This document shows, piece after piece, positions 1-11,344 of a stretch of 64,000 bases of DNA. Position numbers and translations under genes: made by a program. The notes beneath the pieces are model-generated. The model saw nothing but the letters and a program-made list of their open reading frames with translations, made no database searches and was not told the DNA's origin. Location: contig JAQNBH010000013.1 of NCBI GenBank assembly GCA_028752905.1, forward strand, positions 27,537,239-27,601,238. Direction: 5' to 3'. The first letter of the stretch is position 1; every line of letters begins with the position of its first letter. Origin of the DNA: Cladorhizidae sp. MBARI D1340-BT2 (taxonomy: Eukaryota; Porifera; Demospongiae; Poecilosclerida; Cladorhizidae).

Positions 1-23
1 CTAGTATCTGTGAGCACCTGGCA

Positions 24-292
24 ATAAGCTTAGATGGATGCAAAGTGCATTACAGATGTACATATGGCCAGGGCTTCTACTTCGCAGAGTGGCCAAGTAG
101 CCAAGTGCTTTACAGATGGCCAGAGCTTCTACTTCGCAGGGTGGTCAAGTAGCTAAGTGCTTTACAGATGCATGCACATATGGCCAGAGCCTCTTCTTTG
201 CAGGTCGGCCAAGTGGCAAGGTGCTTTACAAGATGCACATATAGTCAGAGCCTCAAATTTGCAGGGTGGCCAAGTAGCCTGATGCTTCTTGA
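24..292. repeat. Minisatellite, ~60-bp unit, about 4.5 copies
   Basis: A unit of about 60 bp containing the core TGGCCAAGTAGCCAAGTGCT followed by TTTACAGATG recurs four to five times with substitutions and small length changes. Copies are clear around 60, 120, 180 and 240. No open frame runs through it. It is seen directly; the function is unknown. Confidence 0.75.
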
Positions 293-465
293 ACTTGACA
301 TTGAAGAAACTGGCTAGTTGCAACATGCTAACTTGTAAAACATAAAAGGTTGCAGAGATTTCCTTTATCATTTGTCAGACACAATCCAAAGTCACCAGAA
401 AGCAGTGTGATAATTTCTTTGCCGTTAGCAAGTGCAGATTGAGCTATCTCGAATGAATGAAGGAT

Positions 466-700
466 ATCATTAATTTTGTCCAAGTTATAGAATATGGTGT
501 CCTCTGTCCAAGTTATAGTATGTCATCTGTCCAAGTTATAGAATGAAGGGTGTCATCAGTCAAAGTTATAGAATGAAGGGTGTAATTAGTTCAAGTTAAA
601 GAATGATAGAAGGGTATCATTAATTTTGTCCAAGTTATAGAATGAAGTGTATCATCTGTCCAAGTTATAGAATGAAGTCATCTATCCAAATTATAGAATC
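466..700. repeat. Minisatellite, ~30-35-bp unit (GTCCAAGTTATAGAATGAAG core)
   Basis: The core TCCAAGTTATAGAATGAAG occurs about seven times with variable linkers such as TGTCATCTG and TATCATTAATTTTG. The array ends just before a long homopolymer G run. It is a simple tandem array with no coding potential. Confidence 0.75.
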
Positions 701-718
701 CCCAGTGGGGTTTTTTTT

Positions 719-742
719 GGGGGGGGGGGGGGGGGGGGGGGG
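719..742. repeat. 24-base poly-G tract
   Basis: An uninterrupted run of 24 G follows a run of T. A second G-run of 12 starts at 961. Exact lengths of such runs are easily mis-sequenced. Confidence 0.8.
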
Positions 743-2464
743 TTAACCATTGCAGGACACAGCCAAGGGCATTGTAGGGATTTATGAAAGATCTCATTTA
801 GTATGGTGTGTGGTGGTTTCCTTGAAGCTAGTGAAGTGTTCTTTTAAATTGGCAGACCGAGTTTGTTGCACTTGAACTCAGACAATAAATGGGCCCAATT
901 GGAGAGAGTCTCCTCAGAAGTATCACTTTAATTCGAGGAAAACAGATTCTGAAATGTTATGGGGGGGGGGGGAGGGGGTGGAGAAGGCTTTATAGCATAC
1001 GCCCACAATTTATTTTGGCTGATCGTTGATAAACCAATGTCCTCTGACAAAACCATAGCTGAGGTTCTTTCCGAAGCTCTAGACTAATACCTAGTACTAC
1101 ACCTAGAGAGTGAGCAAACAATTCAAATGTGACTCTACACAACTGATGCAATCATTTCTGTAGGTTTTTCTATCAAGCGTTGACCATGTGCAAGTGGATA
1201 TGAGGGCCACTTCAAGTCTAAGAAAAACATAACCAGAAGAAAAGCATGTGCTTCTAGGACCATCCAAACTGTTAAGCCTTGAGTGAGGAGTTTGTCCTTA
1301 CATCAGGGTGTGCACTCTATAAGAGAATCCACTGGGAGAAGGGGAGAAAATGAGGTATTACATGCTGAACTATTCCAAGCAGGCTGGTACTATGTCATTA
1401 TACCAGCACTCTTCAGTCAGTGTATGTAAATAAAGATTTTGAAGAACTCTGAAAGATTTGTTAAAGGAATCTGCAGCTTTTATCAGTATGAGACAACAGT
1501 GGCGATTACATGATCCTTCATGGCCTGGATAGTATAATAGGTACATCCCATCCAATTTGGAGTGATGCAAATGGAGGTTCCACACTCTGCCAAGCCATTT
1601 TCAAATCTCTCACAGATGTGAGTTACGGATTGGTACAGTTGTCCCCAACAGTGCCACCTACTGTTCAGTCATCTATATATAGGTATATATATATATATTT
1701 AACTGGACACATTCTATGCCTTGCACACATAGTGAATTTGGTAGCTGATTCCCTCCACCCCTAAAAAAACAACTTATCAGTTTTAATCCAGCAGCTACCA
1801 TGATCTCTAGGATCAATTTGACCTTTTTCAGAAGTCTTCCAAGGAGAAAATCATGCTTCCTTCCTTGTAGAACACTACCTGAAGGGAGACACGGCCATTT
1901 TGGGGGGATTTTCTTTAAATTATTCTATACCTTTACTGCTATAGTGTTTCAAGTTTCAGCTCATTACTGTCAACCATTCTTGAGTTACATGTATGATACT
2001 TTTTATACTGCCATCTCTTTATATACCGGTTGAGAAATGGACGAGAATAAGTATGAATAATATAGAAGTGCATTGACGACATTAAATACTTCTATCTCTG
2101 TTCATAATTGTTATAATATTATCTTCTTAAAGTTGCTCTGTCTTAGGACAATCAGTTTTTTGTTTTCTCTTGAGATAACTCCAGTCTACGTGTTCACCGC
2201 ACCTGGCAGTAATGAGAATCGGCTAATAGCACTATTTGTGGCACTTGATTGATATCACCATTGTTAAAAACCCATAGTTAGGGAGTAAAGTGTGCTATAT
2301 TGCAATGTATACATTTGACTGTGCAAAAATTATTGGAAAGCACAACAGAATATGTTATATTTTGAGATTGTCATTATAGGAGGGGGAAAAAACCACACAA
2401 AAATGGTCCAGTGTCCTTCCTTAAAGCTACCTCGTACCACTATGTGCAAAGTAGAATTTCTGAT
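743..2464. other. No gene recognised
   Basis: I read both strands and found only short open frames without recognisable domains. A short AT dinucleotide run lies near 1676-1700. I see no exon with both splice sites and no RNA gene. Confidence 0.5.
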
Positions 2465-2600
2465 TTAAAGCTGCAGAGTATCATGCAGCCAGAGTAACAC
2501 ATATAAAGCTGCAGTGTATCATGCAACCAGAGTAACACTGCAAAATATCATGCAGCCAGAGTGCACACATATGAAGCTACAGAGTACCACGAAACCAGCT
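2465..2600. repeat. Short tandem array, ~37-bp unit
   Basis: The unit AAGCTGCAGAGTATCATGCA followed by GCCAGAGTAACACATAT is repeated about four times, with the third copy shortened. It is non-coding. Confidence 0.7.
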
Positions 2601-3312
2601 CCCTATACAAATAATTATTGTTATTGTGGACCCTTGGGGGGTTATGATGTGTTTAGAGTACTTGTGTATGGCAGTTTTGTGGGATTGTATCAGCAATATT
2701 AACAGCAACTATGTGTTAGACATCATTACTGGTCACATCAGTTTGTTTAAAAATTAGATCATGGAATGGCAGTTGATCAGATTCTTGTATTAGTTACTCA
2801 CGTGTAATCTGGAGATTTTCATGCAGCTCTACTTCATAAAGAAAAACTTCCACTGCCTTATTGATTGTGCGCACTTCCTAGGCAAAGAAGATCTCTTTGT
2901 CATGTTCAGTATACAACACCTAGAAACATCTTCAGTCGTATTTGCACGCTAGAGTCAGTTTTCGGGAGCCAATAGAGAGGCTGTAGTCCAAGCTCCATCA
3001 ACCTGTTTAGTTCATGCATTGCCAGTACCTGTCTATGTCACCATGAGCTGAGGCTGAGACTGTTTAAGTACAATACATCGAAGGATGTACTAGTTTGACT
3101 TGGGACTCTTGTTTTATGTTTGTTCACCAAGTGCTTTTGAGCGTATGGCAAGGAAACTCTCTGTCCTTACGGAAATTGAAGATAGACAACAACTATCCAT
3201 ATGACTAGACTGAAAATCGTATGCTATATGGAACTGAACTTAGCTGGATTGAAAGATCTTTGGTAAAAACTTCCTTTACTTTGCTGTAATTCCACTAAAC
3301 CATTTCTTATCT
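2601..3312. other. No gene recognised
   Basis: Neither strand holds an open frame or motif that I can assign. It precedes the glycosyltransferase relic and would hold its upstream region, but no promoter element stands out. Confidence 0.45.
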
Positions 3313-4570
3313 ATGGGAAAACAAAGAATATTATACGTAATTGCTGTTCTAGTTTTGGGAGTTTGTGCCAACATACAGGTAGCCATTTATAGATCTGTCA
3401 ATTTACAAAGATCTATGGTCTGGTTGCTTCTCTGAATGAAAGGTATCAGTCCACCATTTCTACAAGTGATTATACCATTGATGCTGAAGTCATCCCTCGC
3501 AAGATCTACTACGATAATAGAACAGCAAATAATCAACGCACAATGATCTATTCACCTGGTACTTATGTGAATGGATTATATAAGCTACAAGTGAATATAA
3601 TTATTATCGATGCTGAAGTCATCCCATGCAAGGTTATACAAGATATCAGAACAGTTGCTAACAAGCCTGGTGATGTGTTGTATATCCTGGCAGATATTTA
3701 TGGATTTGGGAAAGGCATCATTAACTATATACTGTGAGGTAAATGGCCAGAAATTAAAGAGAGTCCATATCTCATTGTTCAGCTAGGTAAGTACCTTTAA
3801 ACCTAATAACACATCTTTTTGGTATTGTTGAATGTTATGGATTGCCTCACAGTACTATTTTTAATGGTAGCATTGCTTATGTCATCTAGAAGGCAAGAAA
3901 GAACGAGGCATTAGTTACAGAAGCTGAGCATCTCCTTCTTTACCACAACATGGACAATAATCCCACACCAACCAATGTGAGGCAACAATTCCACTGTGAT
4001 GTGTACTAGCATGTTCAATCATCCTTCAAGGTTGAGTGACTCATTTACCAGAAAACTCTGGGTATGGATAGCATGCACTTGAACGTGGATAAGAGTTTTG
4101 CTGACAATGCAACAATTATTTATCCATTTCTTGAAAAAGGATTAAGAAGTGACTTTATACTGATGGAAGTGAGGAACAAGTAAATAAACAGTGTTTTTTA
4201 TTACTCTCAAGTCTTGAAAATTCAGGACTGCGTCATGCGATATCGAGGCGTGTTTGATTATGCCTTTGTGCTGGATTGTGATGACTTCATCATTCCATTG
4301 ATTCCTCAACAAAAGGATATCCACTATTATGTTAAAAAACTCTTCCACCATAATACAATAGGGTGTACAACTATACTCTGGATTAATATGCCTTGTGAAC
4401 TAAATCTGGAAGCAGTTTCCCAGTTAAAAGATGGAAATGTTACAAAAACATTGAAATCAAGCTATGGTTTTAGGAGAGAAGAAAGACAGAGTGTTTTAAA
4501 GTTGTCTGGAATTATTGTAAGAAGAACTAATGCATTTTTGCTAAAAAAGGCTCTGTCTTCCAACTTTTAA
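3313..4570 (+). pseudogene. GT92 (DUF23-type) glycosyltransferase relic
   Basis: An ATG at 3313 opens a short frame with a hydrophobic segment (ILYVIAVLVLGVCANI) suited to a type II signal anchor. After a stop, a second block near 3470-3730 contains the motif PRKIYYDNRT. A third block from about 4025 to 4570 contains IYQKTLGMDS, HLNVDKSFADNAT, YYSQVLKIQDC and then FDYAFVLDCDDF. The last is the D-x-D-D/E-F-type metal/sugar-binding motif of family 92 transferases, which are Golgi or secretory enzymes that add galactose to glycans. The blocks are split by frame breaks and by an in-frame TAA at 4181-4183, where a short conserved stretch looks replaced. Splicing that stop away would need a 32-nt intron, which is implausibly short. 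The family call is from motif memory; decay is seen directly. Confidence 0.62.
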
Positions 4571-4732
4571 AATGATGTGAGATTAATAATTATTATACCA
4601 CTTTATTTAATAAATTATAATAAAATAAAATAAATTAAAGGAATATATCACCTTATTAAACCAACCTATTCATGCTTAGTCATATAGTTTATAGAACCCC
4701 CTTCCCCTCAAGTTCAAATGTTCAAGTGATAA

Positions 4733-5640
4733 CTAGGGAAATGGCTCGTCCCCAACCCTGATGGCAAAGATCACATTACTGAGGCTGCATTCCCACGCTG
4801 CACAGCCACAGAAAACCATTGAAGAAGATGTTGATGGGAGTTCTCTTCGTAAGTCACTGACCTCAGGCAGCGTCCCAACTTCCTGAAGAATGCCTTTGCT
4901 TGAGGCCCAAAGAATACACATGTCTCTACTGCCACAGGTACAAACTTGTATGCCGAATCCAGGTAGGCGCACTTCTTACCCTTCAAAATCTCTGCCTGGG
5001 CTGCCACTGCACCAACCTCAGTGTCTGCAGCCGAAAGGTTGGATGGGGCAAAGGTAGCACTGCAGGTTGCATCCCATACCAAGAGTCTACCACTTGACCA
5101 TGGAATGATGGATATGCCATCAGGTCTCTTTCCATCGGACCGAAGCAGACCTGAGGGCTCCAGCCGGGAGGGGACATTTACAGCAGTTAATGACTGGTGG
5201 ATGATATCATTTAAAGCACCATGGCGAAAAAGCCTTCCCTGACTGTGCCTGCAGCTCAATCCATGCGTGCCAAACTGATCGACATACGGTTCACAGTAAC
5301 TATAAGAGTGTGGCTGGCACAGTGGTGCTCCAAGACATAGCCCAACTGCTATTCAAACTACATCATCGCTCATTCGGATACCCAGTGAGGAGATTGGCAG
5401 GGCATTAAGCCAGGTACCTGACTCACATGCAGACACTGCGAGGAGACGAGCTCTGGTTTTGGTGTAACTAGCATTCCGCAAAAGTGACTCTGCCATTTCC
5501 AAAATACGAGGGTTGTCCCACGACTTCTGCTGATGGGAAGCAGGCGGGACTGGAGGAGGCAAGACAAGGTCATCACCCCAGAGTGAAAGGGCAACCTCAA
5601 TCTCAGGGAACTGGACAGTTTTCGTGACAGTTTTCATGAA
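4733..5640 (-). pseudogene. 3' end of a non-LTR retrotransposon (restriction-like endonuclease type), copy 1
   Basis: The minus strand carries a C-terminal polyprotein segment. A block with SWDNPRILEMAESLL and ALPISSLGIRM (5353 to about 5610) is followed, after a frame break, by HGLSCRHSQGR, the motif SDGKRPDG, then GRLLVWDAT, and a tail ending VAVQRGNAA. The same domain order and close sequence appear at 38,210-39,451. RPD followed by a later D, behind a CCHC-like cluster, resembles the restriction-like endonuclease of R2/R4/NeSL-type LINEs; that assignment is inferred. The zinc cluster is damaged here, but the later D of the endonuclease motif is kept. The right end abuts the integrase of the Ty3/gypsy element, giving a chimeric open frame by accident of insertion. 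Confidence 0.6.
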
Positions 5641-6432
5641 ATTCTCGGCTTCAGAGTTTGCTTGAGCCCACAATGGTATGATTTTCTTATGCTCAATACC
5701 ATTGTCTTGAGGCATGAATTGTCTGATTTCTTCACCAGCAAATGGTGGACCATTGTCACTTTGCACTACACTGGGAATTCCATGTGTGGCAAAGATCCAT
5801 CTTTGGTATTGCGGCTCTGGCTGAGGTTGAGTGTATAATTTCCACTTCAGGATAACGAGAGTATGATTTGATAACAACAAATAAATATTCTCCAGTGGTA
5901 AATGGACCACAGAAATCAATATGGACTGTATGCCATGGTTCTGGAGGTAGAGGAGACATTTGTAAAGGATCTGGTTTGTTCTCTGGACCATTTGCTTGAC
6001 ATGAAATACACTGGTCAATTGCCTGCTTCACTTGTTCATCAATTCTCGGGAACCATACCTTCTCACGCAAAAGTTTCTTTGTCTTTACCAATCCTTGATG
6101 GCCTTCATGAGCCAATGCAATGGCTCTCTGCCGGAGTGAGGTAGGCATGATAACGACTCTCCCGAAGGGATAACATTTGTTTCACTGTTCACTGTTAGCT
6201 CGTCCTTGACTCTACTGAACAGTCGGAGTTTATCGTGGTCAACTCCTTCAACATGTAGTTCTTTTCTGACTACAGATTTCCATTTGTCTTCATTGATGAC
6301 TTCAGTGAGACACTGTAGTGTGTTGTCATCTTTAGTTGCCTGTTGTATATCTGTCAGAGACATAGCTTTCGGCACTGCAAGGCTTACAATAAAGTTGATG
6401 TAGTCCTCTGAGTACGTTTGGTTTCTCTGCAA
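5640..6432 (-). pseudogene. Ty3/gypsy integrase (zinc-binding and core)
   Basis: The minus strand shows the H2C2 zinc-binding module (HEGHQGLVKTK, then CISCQANG), followed by the catalytic core start WHTVHIDFCGPF and, after a frame shift, HGIPSVVQSDNGPPF and EAENFMKTV. These give the first two acidic residues and the E-region of a DDE integrase. The C-terminal tail and 3' LTR are cut off by the adjoining non-LTR fragment. It is broken by at least one frameshift near 5,800-6,150. Confidence 0.75.
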
Positions 6433-6862
6433 TGTTATGTGGACTTGGATGACGAGAGAGAAAATCGGACGGATTCTCAGTTCCTTTCATGTGAACAACC
6501 GTGAAATCATATCCCTGAAGATGCAAATTCCATCGTTCAATTCTTGCTGGTGGCTTTGACTTGGCATTATCAAAAATTAGTTGAACAGGTTTGCAATCTG
6601 TGTACAACGTAAAATGATCACCATACAAGTAAAGATGCAGTCGCTCAATGGCCCAAACAATGGCTAGTGCCTCTTTCTCAGTTTGTGAGTATCGTCTCTC
6701 AACATCTGATAGTGACCTGCTGGCATATGCAACAATTCTCCTGTCTTCCTGACCTGGAGTCTTCATTGACAGGATAGCAGACAGTCCATATATTGACGCA
6801 TCAGTGATAAGCTCCGTTTTCTTGGCCTGATCAAAATAAACCATGAGAGTATCACTGGTCAA
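6332..6862 (-). pseudogene. Ty3/gypsy RNase H
   Basis: An open frame includes ELITDASIYGLSAILS, IVAYASRSL, QTEKEALAIVWAIE, FTLYTDCKPVQLIF and NPSDFLSRHPSP. This is the RNase H domain of a Ty3/gypsy polymerase, with its catalytic D-E-D positions recognisable. It sits directly downstream of the RT fragment and upstream of integrase, and is 176 codons long without an internal stop. Confidence 0.8.
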
Positions 6863-6930
6863 TAGATCTTTAATTTGGTTAAATGATTGGTTGTGTTTCT
6901 GCTTCCATTGAAACGGAGTGTCTTTCTTGA

Positions 6931-7739
6931 TCAGGTCACGAAGTGGCTGAGATACTCGCTAAACTTGGGGATGAACTTGGCACAATATGTAGCCATTCCC
7001 AGAAAACTTCTGACACCACTAGTGGAATTTGGTGGGCTTGCATTGTATATGGATTTGACCTTCTTTAGGTCAGGAGATACTCCTTTAGCTGAAAACATAA
7101 AACCAAAAAATGTCAGGGACCTTTTATTAAACTCGCACTTTCCTTGGTTTAAAGTCAAGCCAATGTCAGCAAACTTCCGAAATACAGACTGTAAAGTTCG
7201 GTCATGTTCAGCTTGTGAACACCAAACACAATAACATCATCACTGATATTCAACGACCCAGGAATATCACGAATTTGCTCATTGACAAATTTTTGAAACA
7301 TCTCACTTGCAGAATTCGTACCAAAGTTCAATCTGGCATACCTGCGCAATCCTTTGTGTGTGGCCAATGTAGTGATATATTGGTTTTCCGATGCTAGTGA
7401 CAATTGATGATAACCAGCTCTTAGATCCAATTTGGAAAATCCATTTAGAATGTGTATCAAGTCATCAATTGTAGGACTTTGGTGTAGGTAACGACTGATA
7501 GCTTTGTTTGCCATCCTCATGTCCACACAGATTCGAACATCTCCATTTTTCTTTGTGATGATAACCAGGGGAGATACCCATGGAGTAGTTACTTCCACTT
7601 TCTCAATAATTCCTTGATTCTCTAAGCGTTCTAGCTCTTGAGCTACTTTTTTTCTCAGGCGAAAAGGAATTCGACGAGCACGTTGAGCAACTGGGGTCAC
7701 GTACGGTCGATGTGGAGCTTGATATTGGTGTTTTTCCAA
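6931..7739 (-). pseudogene. Ty3/gypsy reverse transcriptase
   Basis: Two frames carry RT motifs: ARRIPFRLRKKV, NQGIIEKVEVTTPWVSPLV, DVRICVDMR, FSKLDLRAGYHQL, ISDDVIVFG (the Y/F-x-DD region, here SDD), and, after a frameshift, FFGFMFSAKGVSPD and LGMATYCAKFIPKFS. It would copy the element RNA into DNA. The YIDD-type box reads ISDD and a frameshift separates palm from thumb, so it is inactive. Confidence 0.8.
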
Positions 7740-8039
7740 TTTCCCATCCCTTTAAAAAGGTTTGGGTGTTGCTGAACTAACACATCACTCCCAGTTGATA
7801 GATCCTGAATTTGATTTATCTTGATATCAATGAGACCAAATTTTGTGGCTGTCTTGTAGCTGAGAAGAGATACATAGTTTCCTTGTAGCACATGGATTGT
7901 AGATGTGATACTCATCATCAGTGCTACTGTCCTCAATCTGCTGCTGAGAGACTTCCGTCGACACATGATGCAAATGTGATTTTGGAGGGTGTGGTGATGG
8001 GCATTGATGTTAGTTGCTATGATGACTATTGTCATTAGT

Positions 8040-8180
8040 CTGTTTGGATAGACACACCTTAGCGAAATGATTTTGTTTTCCACACTTCCGGCAAGTTTGA
8101 CCTTTGGCAAGGCAGGGATTGTTTGTGTGCGACCATGTCAATCCACAGTTTCGGCATTGGGTGTACTTCGTTGATAGTGG
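8040..8180 (-). pseudogene. Paired nucleocapsid zinc knuckles
   Basis: On the minus strand a first Cys cluster (CRNCGL...PC) is followed closely by CRKCGKQNHFAKVC, a CX2CX4HX4C knuckle. Paired knuckles between gag and protease are common in metazoan Ty3 elements. They bind genomic RNA during packaging. The reading frame is interrupted around this segment. Confidence 0.65.
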
Positions 8181-8201
8181 CTTACTCTTACAAAATTGCT
8201 T

Positions 8202-8786
8202 TCAATTGCGAACATAATTTACTGATTCAACTGAACCTTGAGACAATAACTTCTCTATTCCAGCTGCTTGTGATTTACAATTTTCTAGGGAACATGCTCT
8301 GGATAAAAGATTAGCAAGAGTGAGTCTTTCTTCACGTAGAGCAAACCTTCTGAGACGCTTTGACTCGCAGTTCTGAATTATTATCGATTTCAATTCTTTG
8401 TCCAGATCATTAAACTCACAGTGAGCTGCCAACCTTCTCAGTCGTGTGGCAAATTGAGCTACAGTTTCACCCTTATGTTGAGCTGCCTGTCGAAATTGAA
8501 AAAATTCTAAGTCCACATTCTTCTTTGGTGAGAAATATTCAGTTAGCTTAGTTATGGCTGTACCATAGTCATCTCCAGTATCAGTGATGGTATCAAATAT
8601 TTCTTGTGTTGTTTGTCCAGCTTTATACAGGAGAAGTGCACGCTTTTGTTTGTCATCTGTGACGTTCATGGCTACCAGGTATGTCTCGAAATGCCTTGTC
8701 CAACTCTTCCACCTCTGATTTAGTGAACAAGGTTCACGTATAGGGTCAAATTGGGATAACGGAGACAACTCGATCCAGGCTGCCAT
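8202..8786 (-). pseudogene. Ty3/gypsy gag (capsid)
   Basis: The open frame starts at ATG 8786 (MAAWIELSPL) and runs 194 codons. It contains RWKSWTRHFETYLVAM, KRALLLYKAGQ, FFQFRQAAQHKGETVAQF and LRRLAAHCEF, the typical metazoan Ty3 gag retrotransposon-capsid pattern. It forms the particle in which reverse transcription takes place. The start lies about 40 bp from the primer-site-like sequence, as expected for the first gene of the element. Confidence 0.75.
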
Positions 8787-8827
8787 AGCTAGCTACAATA
8801 GAACTATCTTTGATCCTCGTCGCCAGT

Positions 8828-9000
8828 TGTGGTGTTTAGGTGGCTATGGTATTAAGAGGCAGAGATAACTTGTGAATCAAGAGACAAGATATATTCGAAT
8901 CACGTGCATCTCACACACTAATACAATCCATCGTGACGTAACAACATATGACGTATGATGATAATGTGACGTATATAATAACTAAACATTACAAAGTCCA
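8828..9000 (-). repeat. Candidate LTR of the 5.6-9.0 kb Ty3/gypsy element
   Basis: On the plus strand the block starts TGTGGTGTTTAG next to the primer-site-like sequence (on the minus strand ...CACAAC then TGGCGACGAGGATC). Its far edge is uncertain because the partner LTR has been lost. It holds three copies of TGACGTA. Confidence 0.5.
8934..8973. promoter_or_regulatory. Three TGACGTA (CRE/ATF-like) sites in the LTR
   Basis: TGACGTA occurs at 8934-8940, 8949-8955 and 8967-8973, starting 15 and 18 bp apart. This heptamer is most of the CREB/ATF site. Its place in the presumed LTR promoter region suggests transcriptional control of the element; binding is inferred only. Confidence 0.4.
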
Positions 9001-9009
9001 CTTTCATGA

Positions 9010-10064
9010 TCACTTGGTCTTCCCTGAGGTTCTGGAGGTAGATGGGAGCAGCATGCACTGCCGCTTCAACCCCCTATGTTACTCCAAAACCTAACTGCCG
9101 AGGGAACAGGAAATCAGGAACTTTTTGCATGGCATGAATGCAAGCACACTAAGCAGCAAGTCTGCACAGAATACAGCCCACAGTATAGGGAGAACTCCAC
9201 CATCCTTCTTACGCAGAGCTACCAGGCACCAAAGAAATGAGGATGGATGGATGCAGGTGTGTCACCTCTTAGGATCAGAGATACCAAAAACTGAGTGCCA
9301 TCAGTAGTGAATGGCCACCTTCAACAGCGGACCGACCCATGAGGTCTTTGAGATATTGTGGTCTGAGGCTATCCTGGCCACCTGCAGATCAATTTGGGAA
9401 GAAATGTATGGCTTGAGTGATGATGGCCTCGGTGACTTAGAAAGAGAATGAGGAAGGGTCTGGGGATATCATTATGGAAGAATCCCAGTGAGCCGCAGGG
9501 TGCTTCTGCTTCAAGGCTTCCAGAGTGTTAGGTGAGTGATCAGCTAAAACATCCTCAGCACATACAAGCCTTGACGTCGCCCTCTTCCAGCTTGGATATT
9601 ACCTATGAAGACAAGTGCTCTAGGGGATCACGAGACTTATTGAAAGTCTGTCTCCTGGAGCAATGGCTAGGCTTCCCTGATGTAGCTCAGCATCAGCTTC
9701 TTCCCTTACAAGGTTGTTTACGGCTGACGCTAAATTCTACCTCTTCCCTCCTCTCGGCGGCAGCCTAAAACAGCGAGACGCAAAATCGAGGAAGCGACAC
9801 CACGTGGAATGGTCATTCCTCGCCACCGCACTTGACACAATGGATGCTAGCTTCCTGGCTGCCAGCTCTCTGGAGGCTCTAGGGACTCTCTTCAGTACAT
9901 TAGAGTGCAGCTTTGAGAAAGGAGGAGCAACTACAGCATCTTCAACCGACTCATTCCAACGTGGTGTTGGACTGGAACTAGACACAGGGGTATCTCACAA
10001 GAGCTCTTGGCAGTTGACTGGAGCCAGGACAGTGGCAACTCAAAGACCCATGTGCTCGAACTAG
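9010..10064 (-). pseudogene. 5' part of the RLE-type non-LTR retrotransposon family
   Basis: The minus strand reads NVLKRVPRASRELAARKLAS, CRFLDFASRCFRLPPRGGKR, then (with frame breaks) NTLEALKQKHPAAH, and ends near LVALRKKDGGVLPI. This is the N-terminal arginine-rich region leading into the fingers of the RT of the family whose C-terminal ends lie at 4733-5640 and 38,210-39,451; the family link is from remembered similarity. Multiple stops show decay. Confidence 0.5.
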
Positions 10065-11344
10065 GCCCGCAGATGTCACCGAAAAGTTCTTAAAGCAGAT
10101 AGAACAGACTACCATTCACACGCAAGTTCAATGGTAAAGGGTTTTTAGTTTTTGTCCTTATCACATAAACTTTTACCTTTAGATTATGTGTATTGTAAAA
10201 CATTACTTTAAATTGCTCATATTAGGACCAAGAAGGAGAGATGTAAGTCGTAATTTAATTCGCATCATTTAGCTATATACACCAACAATAATTTGTTAAC
10301 TAGGTTTATTCCTAATTATGGGAGGAGTAGACTACATGCTCAAATTTTCACTGTTATACTGTGTTTCAGGTTTAGCTCATTATCGAGCTCTTTTCATTAC
10401 ATACTGGGTAAAAAATGAGGGAGAAGATATAAACAGGATTTTCTATAAAAGTGTACAGAAGACAAAAATGTTTCTAACTTTGTCCTTTGTTAAACATCGT
10501 CTGAAAGCTCCTTCTTTGCTCTATCTTTTGAATGATCAGTTTTTGTATTTTGTTCTCTCGTGAGATAGATCACCTCATTGCCAGTTATGAAAAAATTGTT
10601 GATATCTGGGGCCACTCCGATAGTGCCATAAATTTTGATGACCCATAATCTGGTATAGTTAATTTTATTTTATAAGTTTGCTCTTTGAGAAGTTGTGTTA
10701 AAAAGCTACAAATATGTTTCCTATTGGAATTCTCAAGAATATTCAATCAGAACTCAATACAAGACATTGTGAGCAGGCCTGCCAGGAAAAAATGAAAGAG
10801 TTCAGCCAAATGACCGATTGAATGCAGGCTTTATTTGTTGTGTGATACCTATCATTAGAAAGTAAATAGCAGTTTGGTACGAGCATCAGCTCCATTGAGG
10901 ACTATCGATCTAATTGGATGTGAAATACAAGAGTAGGATTTGATTCAACTCTTGCATCCCAGAGAACTAGTTAGCTATTAGCAGCTCTATAAATATATCA
11001 TCATAGATGGCATATTTAGACGGTATGCTAAAGCAATATCATTCTAGGCTGGAGATACCAGTGCTGATATAAAGGTTAAACTTCAATGCTGAGTAGTTCA
11101 ATTGTTACAAGGGGTCAGATGCCCTCATTTCATGTAGTAGATTTATAATACTCGACATTTTGTTGGAAGGGATAGATCATAAATTATATATAATATATAC
11201 ATATGGTCAATGAACAAGACATTGTGGGCTAGTAGCAATTCAATGTCATGTCGGGATGATAGAGAAAACAAACAAAAGTAAATGACACAGTAAAAAATTA
11301 TAAATAAAAGAGAGGTTAAAATTGCAGCATATTACGAGTTAATC
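10065..11344. other. No gene recognised
   Basis: The stretch is AT-rich with one open frame (10,318-10,563, +) lacking any domain I recognise. I see no repeat array and no exon with convincing splice sites. Confidence 0.45.

Larger units (their letters stand above)
5615..9000 (-). mobile_element. Ty3/gypsy element, classical order gag-NC-RT-RH-IN, 3' truncated
   Basis: Reading the minus strand 5'->3' gives a candidate LTR (from 8828 rightward), a primer-site-like TGGCGACGAGGATC next to it, gag (8786-8202), paired zinc knuckles (about 8180-8040), RT (7739-6931), RNase H (6862-6432) and integrase (6432-5640). The element stops where the non-LTR fragment begins, so the 3' LTR is missing. The aspartic protease core is also missing: coding jumps from the spacer after the knuckles to the RT leader near 7,900. 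Several frame breaks show that it is dead. RT-RH-IN order is the normal Ty3/gypsy layout and contrasts with the elements at 21-26 kb and 47-55 kb. Confidence 0.8.

Noticed and set aside
4180..4211. A 32-nt GT-AG intron removing the in-frame stop in the GT92 copy
   Set aside because: It is too short for a normal spliceosomal intron, and other lesions in the copy indicate a pseudogene.
4771..5259. Reading the 162-codon minus frame as a host gene
   Set aside because: It matches the C-terminal part of the mobile frame at 38,210-39,451 and lacks any start or promoter of its own.
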